From Gammaproteobacteria bacterium (GTDB lineage Bacteria > Pseudomonadota > Gammaproteobacteria > Steroidobacterales > SZUA-146): 5,801 nucleotides of DNA. A model generated the notes under the pieces. That model saw only the letters and a program-made list of their open reading frames with translations. It ran no database searches and was not told the origin of the DNA. Each line of letters opens with the position of its first letter. Positions within the stretch are counted from its first letter, which is position 1. This document shows positions 1 through 5,801 of this stretch, piece after piece. The stretch covers positions 1-5,801 of the forward strand of contig QIGP01000280.1 in assembly GCA_003228965.1 (NCBI GenBank), in the 5' to 3' direction. The position numbers and the translations under genes were made by a program.

Positions 1-145
1 CGGAGATTGCCACACCCGCTTTGCGGGTTCGCAATGACGAAGTGTTGAGGTGCATTCCACCTTCACTTCGTCATTGCGAGCGCGAAGTGCGCGGCAATCT
101 CTTAACCTTGACGTGACATTACCGAGTTAATCCACAGCAACCTGG
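1..145. repeat. Repeat copy 1 (complete, best-paired)
   Basis: Outer stem 3-11 with 93-101, left side hairpin 14-28, inner stem 30-44 with 64-78 (15 of 15 pairs), tip hairpin aggtg/cacct within 45-63, right side hairpin 80-92. The spacer 102-145 contains a short inverted pair, ttaac (102-106) and gttaa (126-130). All stems are perfectly paired, so this copy is the best reference for the fold. Confidence 0.9.
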
Positions 146-290
146 CGGAGAGTGCCACACCCGCTTTGCGGGTTCGCAATGACGAAGTATTGAGGTGCAT
201 TCCACCTTCACTTCGTCATTGCGAGCGCGAAGTGCGCGGCAATCTCTTAACCTTGATGTGACATTACTGAGTTAATCCACAGCAACCTGA
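146..290. repeat. Repeat copy 2 (complete)
   Basis: Differs from copy 1 at unit positions 7, 44, 112, 123 and 145. The first breaks one pair of the outer stem (gagagtgcc at 148-156). The second breaks the last pair of the inner stem next to the tip loop. The right arm at 209-246 is identical to copy 1. The spacer differences are c-to-t or g-to-a transitions. Confidence 0.9.
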
Positions 291-435
291 CGGAGATTGC
301 CACACCCGCTTTGCGGGTTCGCGATAACGAAGTGTTGAGGTGCATTCAACCTTCACTTCGTCATTGCGAGCGCGAAGTGCGCGGCAATCTCTTGACCTTG
401 ATGTGACACTACTGAGTTAATCCACAGCAACCTGA
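291..435. repeat. Repeat copy 3 (complete)
   Basis: The inner-stem left arm reads cgcgataacgaagtg (320-334). Its two changes leave, on each strand, one G-T wobble and one mismatch. A further c-to-a change in the tip (window position 348) removes one pair of the aggtg/cacct hairpin. The right arm (354-391) is identical to that of copies 1 and 2. The spacer has ttgac instead of ttaac. Confidence 0.9.
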
Positions 436-477
436 CGGAGATTGCCACACCCGCTTTGCGGGTTCGCAATGACAAAG
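436..477. repeat. Truncated repeat copy 4 (left arm only)
   Basis: This copy matches the first ~42 bases of the unit: outer left arm 438-446, left side hairpin 449-463, and most of the inner left arm (465-477, with one change, gacaaag for gacgaag). Similarity stops near where the inner stem reaches its tip loop. There is no right arm, so this copy cannot form the cloverleaf alone, though it could pair with the right arm of a neighbouring copy. Confidence 0.85.
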
Positions 478-519
478 AGTCGTATCGAACAAATCGTCCA
501 CGCAAACAGAAACACTCAA

Positions 520-534
520 CTTACGTAAAGTAAG
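520..534. other. Small perfect hairpin downstream of clpA
   Basis: cttac-gtaaa-gtaag forms a 5-bp stem with a 5-base loop, 82 bases past the clpA stop. It is AT-rich and has only scattered T residues after it on the minus strand (ttgagtgtttctg), so it is a poor candidate for an intrinsic terminator. Confidence 0.3.
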
Positions 535-563
535 AGAGAAAGAGACAACAAAATTACGAAGAA

Positions 564-610
564 GGGTGTGGGGGGCGAAGCCACTCGCTAAGGGGGTTTG
601 GGGGCTTAGC
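564..610. other. G-rich inverted repeat behind clpA, possible quadruplex or mRNA 3' hairpin
   Basis: gctaag (587-592) and cttagc (605-610) are perfect inverted repeats around a G-rich 12-base loop. On the + strand four G-runs occur at 564-566, 570-575, 592-596 and 600-604, separated by 3, 16 and 3 bases, which is compatible with a G-quadruplex that has one long loop. In the clpA transcript the same stretch is C-rich and begins 5 bases after the stop codon. It contains two near-copies of gtggct followed by a C-run. No T-tract follows, so it does not look like a standard intrinsic terminator, but it could shape the 3' end of the clpSA message. Confidence 0.4.
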
Positions 611-615
611 CACCA

Positions 616-2907
<2,292 letters not shown>

Positions 2908-2909
2908 GT

Positions 2910-3227
2910 TTAGTCTACTTCCATAGTGCACAGCAATGGATGTTCATGCTGTCTCGAAAAACTATTTACCTGAGCCACTTTTGTTTCAGCAATCTCGTAT
3001 GTAAACACACCACAGACACCTTCGCCTTTCGTGTGTACTTCGAGCATGACCCGCGTCGCTTGCTGTCGATCCATCGAAAATATCTTTTGCAAAACGTCCA
3101 CAACAAACTCCATAGGAGTGTAGTCGTCGTTTAGCAGCATAACTCGATAGAGCGATGGCTCTTCAAGTTTCGGTTTGTCCGCTTCTACAACCAGATCGTA
3201 GTCGGGTTGGTTACTCTCGCCCGTCAT
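2910..3227 (-). CDS. clpS: ATP-dependent Clp protease adaptor ClpS
   Basis: ClpS is the N-recognin of bacteria: it binds proteins whose first residue is Leu, Phe, Tyr or Trp and delivers them to the ClpA N-domain for degradation by ClpAP. The product has 105 residues against 106 in E. coli. A flexible N-terminal tail (1 to ~23) precedes the folded core. The N-degron pocket is intact: N33, D34 and D35 in [12 protein letters not shown]39 at the gatekeeper position, and H65 in EVHTKGEG, corresponding to N34, D35, D36, M40 and H66 of the E. coli protein. The conserved [12 protein letters not shown] and [10 protein letters not shown] segments follow. The ATG at 3227 gives the expected length, although its ribosome-binding sequence is weak (TAGG about 10 bases upstream). 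The stop is 2 bases ahead of clpA, the classic clpSA arrangement. Confidence 0.97.
   Translation of the reverse strand: MTGESNQPDYDLVVEADKPKLEEPSLYRVMLLNDDYTPMEFVVDVLQKIFSMDRQQATRVMLEVHTKGEGVCGVFTYEIAETKVAQVNSFSRQHEHPLLCTMEVD
2918..2922 (-). promoter_or_regulatory. Ribosome binding site of clpA, inside the end of clpS
   Basis: The minus strand reads GGAAG, then 10 bases, then the ATG at 2907. The site lies within the last codons of clpS. It supports the ATG at 2907 over the in-frame ATG at 2931, which would place this sequence inside the coding region. Confidence 0.55.
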
Positions 3228-3264
3228 TCGTTCGCAACCTATGGTTAAAACCCAATAAACAAAT

Positions 3265-3287
3265 GCGAGTCATAACTTAAGACCCGC
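3265..3287 (-). terminator. Possible intrinsic terminator or leader hairpin before clpS
   Basis: On the minus strand gcgggtc-ttaagttat-gactcgc forms a 7-bp stem with one G-T wobble; a T-A pair at 3288/3264 extends it to 8 bp. A T-rich tail (TTTGTTTATT) follows at once. It is 138 bases past the cyclase stop and 37 bases ahead of clpS. It could end cyclase transcripts, or act as an attenuator in the clpS leader. The stem is short, so the call is tentative. Confidence 0.4.
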
Positions 3288-3356
3288 ACCAACGCTTTTT
3301 GCTCCCGACTTTAAGAAAATTTCTGAAAGTGCGGTGCAGCAACACGTTACCCGTTT

Positions 3357-3396
3357 GTGGGGGCGATGTCAGCACTTTACAAGGGTCGCCGCCCAC
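3357..3396. other. GC-rich hairpin after the cyclase stop
   Basis: gtgggggcg (3357-3365) pairs with cgcc-g-cccac (3387-3396): nine G-C-rich pairs with a single bulged G, closing a 21-base loop. It begins 28 bases past the cyclase stop on the minus strand. No T-tract follows (cacaaacggg), so it is more likely a 3'-end stabilising structure than a stand-alone terminator. The role is inferred from position only. Confidence 0.35.
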
Positions 3397-3424
3397 GCAC
3401 CATTAAACGCATCACACTGCGGGA

Positions 3425-5644
3425 TTATTTCTTATTGTGTGTAAAGACACCGTCCCAGCCCTCAGGCGGTGCTTCGCGGCGGAAATGAGTGATGCGGTCA
3501 AGGTAAATTTCATAAACGAGTTCGTCCGGAAAAGTCTGCTGTAGCTGGAAAAAAGCGCTTTCGGCCGTATCCCAGTTCTGCGATCTGTAAGCGCGCAATG
3601 CGTTCTTATGTAGTGTCAGGCGCATTTTTTGCTGACTGGTAATCTCGTTTTTTGTCCCCAATGGCGTGAAAATAGCCACTGACTCATCCTTACCCTTAAC
3701 TCGCACTCTATCCAGTTCAATATATTGGATAGTTGGCGTGTCGTTTACCGTTAGCTCCGACACCGCAATGCCCACGCCGTAATGTTTGGTCAATCCTTCG
3801 AGACGGGAGGCAAGGTTCACCGAATCTCCCATCACCGTGTACGCCTTACGAAACTGGGAGCCCATGTCCCCTACCCGCATTTCGCCCGAGCTAATACCCA
3901 CACCAATCGAGATACCAGGCCAGCCGCGCCGAACAAACTCTTCGCGAAGCTTCGCAAGAGCAGCTTGCATATCGAGACCCGTTTCGACCGCATTTTGCGC
4001 GTGATTGTCGTCGTCAAGCGGCGCACCCCAAAAGGCCATGATGGCGTCGCCCATGTACTTATCGATAGTGCCGCGTTTGCGGTGAATAATTTGCGTCATT
4101 GGGGTCAGGTATTCGTTCATCAGCTGACTAAGCTCTTTCGGCTCTAACCCCTCGGCAATGCCGGTAAAACCACGCACGTCGGTAAACATGACGGTCATGA
4201 CTTTGCTTGAGCTTTCCATGTTAAATGCACCAGGATTCCGTCCCATTTCTTCAACCAGCTCTGGCGGAATGTACTCACCAAAGCGTGCCGACAGCTGCCG
4301 ACGCCCGCGCGTCTCGCCGAAATAACTCAAAATCATGTGGACCAGATAGATTAAAAACAAAAAGGCGAAACTGGATGCTAGCGGAACCACCAGATTAGTT
4401 TTGGACCACAGCTGCAAATTAACCGCGAACACAATGGTTGCCAACAGCAGCATTGAAAGCGTTGCAGGCACCAGCTGCATGCGCACCATGACAAGCGTTC
4501 CAAGCAGCGCCAACAATATAAGTGTCACAACTTCTACACCCTGAACGTAGCGCGGACTGTGCTTGATGCGTCCATCCAGAATGCCGGAAATAATGCTCGC
4601 CTGAACCTGCACGCCACTGAAGTTTTCAGACACCGGCGTGACTCGCATGTCGCGAAGACCAATCGCGCTGGTCCCAACCAGCACAATGGCGCCTTCGAAA
4701 ATGTACGGCCGGGCTTCTTTGGTAAACACATCGGTCGCGGACACTACTGGAAAGCTGTTTTCATCGTCGCGGTATGGCACAAGCACAGTAGCGCTTTCGT
4801 CGACAGGGATGATTTTCGAACCCAGGGTAAGCCACTCAAGGTCGAGACCGTCACGAGCGCCGTCAGCACCTGAGAAAAAGACCAAACCGAGCTCCATCGA
4901 GTCCAGTGCCAACCCGGTTACCGCCAACGCTAACGACGGGTACCAGTCGCCGTTCCACGATTGCAACAACGATGCACGACGAAACGAGCCATCAAAGTCC
5001 AGGCTCTGGTTGTTAATGAAACCGGAGGCCGCTGCAGACTCGACAAACATTGGAAGGCTCGCGGTGAAACTCAACCCTTCGTGAAGCCGAATATCGCTGT
5101 GGTGTTGTTCACGCGTAAGAATGGGAGGACCCAGACTATTGGTAGGTACTACGCTTTCATCACTGTTAAACGAAAACCCGACTACTGTTTTACGGCCTTT
5201 GAGGCTCTCGGCAAACATGCGGTCAAAATCGTACCGACCTCTCAGCTCACCCAGCCTTTCAATAAAAATTTCGTCATCGGCCAGTGCCCCGGCAGCCAGA
5301 TTATCGAGAATAGGTAAGATACTGCGCCCATCGGGCTCCGGGAAAATGGCGTCGAACCCCAGAACATCAATGTTGTAGTCGTCAAACAGAAGGTCGACAA
5401 AGTTAGCCAGCTTGTCGCGGCCCCACGGCCACTGCCCCTGTTCTTGCATGGTGCGCTCGTCAATATCGACAATAACAATGCGGTCGTCCCGGGAGTTAGG
5501 CAACGTCATGATCAGTCGCGCATCGTAAGAAGAGGCCTCAAGACTTTCCAACACCACAGAATGACGTACGCCGGTGGCGTGAAGATAAAAGGGAACAAAT
5601 ATCACCAATGTGGTGACAAACCGTAGTAGGAGGCGAAGACTCAC
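3425..5644 (-). CDS. CHASE2-domain membrane adenylate cyclase, class III (class IIIb type)
   Basis: Predicted to make cAMP from ATP in the cytoplasm in response to a signal outside the membrane. The 739-residue product has an N-terminal membrane helix (~5-24), a CHASE2 sensor domain (~27-345, predicted periplasmic; typical motifs IVIVDIDE 56-63, QWPWGRDK 71-78, GFDAIFPEPD 96-105, IVLVGTSAIGLRD 320-332), three membrane helices (~367-387, 391-410, 417-440) and the cyclase domain (~480-660). Metal-binding aspartates are D489 (FTDVRGFT) and D533 (KYMGDAIMAFWG). Transition-state residues are N610 and R614 (GDSVNLASRLEG). Substrate residues are K529 and T603; Lys argues for ATP over GTP, and Thr in place of Asp marks class IIIb. 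A helical, TPR-like tail (~673-718) ends the protein. The start is GTG at 5644: an in-frame TAA lies two codons upstream, and later starts would cut the first membrane helix. The ribosome-binding sequence is weak (TAGAGA). The sensed ligand is unknown. Confidence 0.93.
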   Translation of the reverse strand: MSLRLLLRFVTTLVIFVPFYLHATGVRHSVVLESLEASSYDARLIMTLPNSRDDRIVIVDIDERTMQEQGQWPWGRDKLANFVDLLFDDYNIDVLGFDAIFPEPDGRSILPILDNLAAGALADDEIFIERLGELRGRYDFDRMFAESLKGRKTVVGFSFNSDESVVPTNSLGPPILTREQHHSDIRLHEGLSFTASLPMFVESAAASGFINNQSLDFDGSFRRASLLQSWNGDWYPSLALAVTGLALDSMELGLVFFSGADGARDGLDLEWLTLGSKIIPVDESATVLVPYRDDENSFPVVSATDVFTKEARPYIFEGAIVLVGTSAIGLRDMRVTPVSENFSGVQVQASIISGILDGRIKHSPRYVQGVEVVTLILLALLGTLVMVRMQLVPATLSMLLLATIVFAVNLQLWSKTNLVVPLASSFAFLFLIYLVHMILSYFGETRGRRQLSARFGEYIPPELVEEMGRNPGAFNMESSSKVMTVMFTDVRGFTGIAEGLEPKELSQLMNEYLTPMTQIIHRKRGTIDKYMGDAIMAFWGAPLDDDNHAQNAVETGLDMQAALAKLREEFVRRGWPGISIGVGISSGEMRVGDMGSQFRKAYTVMGDSVNLASRLEGLTKHYGVGIAVSELTVNDTPTIQYIELDRVRVKGKDESVAIFTPLGTKNEITSQQKMRLTLHKNALRAYRSQNWDTAESAFFQLQQTFPDELVYEIYLDRITHFRREAPPEGWDGVFTHNKK

Positions 5645-5717
5645 AGATTAGTCTCTAAAAACGTACCTTAACTGATTGATTTCGGGTAAAGTTTAACGTA
5701 GAACAAGGTGCCTAATG

Positions 5718-5733
5718 TGTGCGTTGGCGCACA
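5718..5733. promoter_or_regulatory. CRP-like palindrome upstream of the cyclase
   Basis: TGTGCGTTGGCGCACA is a perfect 16-bp palindrome apart from its 4-base centre. It has the TGTG-N8-CACA framework of CRP-family sites (consensus TGTGA-N6-TCACA), but the fifth base of each half differs from consensus (C for A, and G for T, symmetrically). Its centre is about 81 bases from the cyclase GTG. It could also be a site for another dimeric regulator, or a hairpin. Confidence 0.35.
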
Positions 5734-5750
5734 AAACACAGTGACTGACC

Positions 5751-5780
5751 TTGTGGTGACTGCAAACCACACATTACTAT
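5751..5780 (+). promoter_or_regulatory. Possible rightward (divergent) promoter
   Basis: TTGTGG (5751-5756), an 18-base spacer and TACTAT (5775-5780) resemble a sigma-70 promoter, matching consensus at 3 of 6 and 4 of 6 bases. The implied start at about 5787 would place the CRP-like palindrome at -61.5, the usual class I activator position. The gene it would drive lies outside the window. Confidence 0.25.
5752..5771. promoter_or_regulatory. Inverted repeat over the possible promoter (operator-like)
   Basis: tgtggt (5752-5757) and accaca (5766-5771) are perfect 6-base inverted repeats separated by 8 bases. They overlap the -35 element and spacer of the possible rightward promoter, where a repressor would be expected to bind. 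The site does not match a regulator I can name. Confidence 0.3.
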
Positions 5781-5801
5781 ACAGCCCCCTCAGCACGATA
5801 C

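Larger units (their letters stand above)
1..477. repeat. Tandem array of 145-bp palindromic (cloverleaf-forming) repeats, 3 full copies plus a truncated fourth
   Basis: Copies begin at 1, 146, 291 and 436, so the period is exactly 145 bp. By direct comparison copies 1 and 2 differ at 5 positions, 2 and 3 at 7, and 1 and 3 at 8. Each full copy has a ~99-bp structured part and a ~46-bp unstructured spacer. The structured part has an outer stem gagattgcc/ggcaatctc (9 bp) and a perfect inner stem cgcaatgacgaagtg/cacttcgtcattgcg (15 bp in copy 1). A side hairpin accgc-type arm lies to the left (acccgc-ttt-gcgggt) and another to the right (gcgc-gaagt-gcgc), and the tip can pair aggtg with cacct. 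Together these make a four-way junction in single-stranded DNA or RNA of either strand. The cgtcattgcgag...gcaatctc core resembles palindromic repeats dispersed in many proteobacterial genomes; that family link is from memory. No open reading frame of useful size lies here. The array touches the window edge and may extend further left. Confidence 0.95.
478..615. other. Non-coding stretch between repeat array and clpA stop
   Basis: No gene or convincing ribosome binding site is visible on either strand. The segment holds a perfect 5-bp hairpin (cttac 520-524, gtaag 530-534, 5-base loop), an A-rich tract (about 530-563 on the + strand), and a G-rich inverted repeat annotated separately. In E. 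coli and relatives infA lies close to clpA; it is absent here, within the limits of the window. Confidence 0.7.
3228..3424. other. Non-coding gap between cyclase gene and clpS
   Basis: The 197 bases between the cyclase stop and the clpS start hold no gene. Two hairpins are present and annotated separately. I expected a clpS promoter here but found no convincing -35/-10 pair; the best (TTGCTG, 17 bases, TTTTCT on the minus strand) matches the -10 consensus at only 3 of 6 bases. The gap is large enough that clpSA probably has its own promoter. Confidence 0.6.
5645..5801. other. Non-coding regulatory region upstream of the cyclase gene
   Basis: This stretch lies between the cyclase start and the window edge and has no coding capacity of note. 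It contains two inverted repeats and a possible rightward promoter (annotated separately), plus a 7-base direct repeat gtgactg at 5741-5747 and 5756-5762. This density suggests a divergent promoter region, with a second gene starting to the right of the window. No clear -35/-10 pair for the cyclase itself was found. Confidence 0.5.

Noticed and set aside
1..477. CRISPR array
   Set aside because: The whole 145-bp unit repeats, including the 'spacer', which is nearly identical between copies. CRISPR spacers would be unique.
1..477. Integron attC array
   Set aside because: The units have long inverted repeats, but I could not find the paired GTTRRRY and RYYYAAC core sites, and there are no cassette genes between copies.
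1..477. tRNA or other structured RNA gene, suggested by the cloverleaf-like fold
   Set aside because: No T-loop sequence, acceptor end or anticodon arm of tRNA size is present, and the folds work equally on both strands, as expected of a DNA palindrome.
2908..2931. Longer clpA reading frame starting at the ATG at 2931
   Set aside because: It adds 8 residues (MHYGSRLN) not seen at the family's N-terminus, overlaps clpS, and contains the ribosome-binding sequence that serves the ATG at 2907.
3357..3396. Strong intrinsic terminator for the cyclase gene
   Set aside because: The stem is GC-rich, but the loop is 21 bases long and no T-tract follows on either strand; it is kept only as a hairpin.
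3782..4147. Plus-strand open frame of 121 codons opposite the cyclase
   Set aside because: It lies wholly antisense to the conserved catalytic domain and its product has no recognisable motif; it is a shadow of the real gene.
4638..5084. Plus-strand open frame of 148 codons opposite the CHASE2 region
   Set aside because: It is antisense to a well-supported domain, and its Ser/Pro/Arg-rich translation is typical of a reverse-frame artefact.

Overview
The window carries three protein genes, all on the minus strand: an adenylate cyclase with a CHASE2 sensor domain (3425-5644), the ClpAP adaptor clpS (2910-3227) and the unfoldase clpA (616-2907). Past the end of clpA, the first ~480 bases hold a tandem array of 145-bp palindromic repeats instead of genes. 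ClpA and ClpS resemble the E. coli proteins closely over their whole length. A gammaproteobacterium is therefore the best guess; the genus cannot be read from this window.

Layout from left to right. Bases 1-477 hold three complete 145-bp repeats and a truncated fourth. Each complete copy can fold into a four-way, cloverleaf-like structure. Bases 478-615 are non-coding, with a small hairpin and a G-rich inverted repeat directly behind the clpA stop. clpA and clpS follow and form a tight operon with 2 bases between stop and start. Bases 3228-3424 are a non-coding gap with two hairpins, one of which may terminate the cyclase transcript. The cyclase gene starts with GTG. Bases 5645-5801 are non-coding and hold a 16-bp palindrome with the geometry of a CRP-family site, a second inverted repeat and a possible divergent promoter pointing out of the window.

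How the genes work. ClpS captures proteins with N-degrons (destabilising N-terminal residues) and hands them to ClpA, which unfolds them into ClpP; ClpP is not encoded here. The cyclase is a membrane protein with a periplasmic CHASE2 sensor, three more membrane helices and a cytoplasmic class III catalytic domain with all catalytic residues present. Its substrate-specifying pair is Lys/Thr, as in bicarbonate-responsive class IIIb cyclases. Nothing in the sequence ties the cyclase functionally to ClpSA.

No wholly new protein system is visible. The features most worth a second look are the cloverleaf repeat array with its invariant right arms, and the CRP-like palindrome upstream of a cAMP-producing enzyme.
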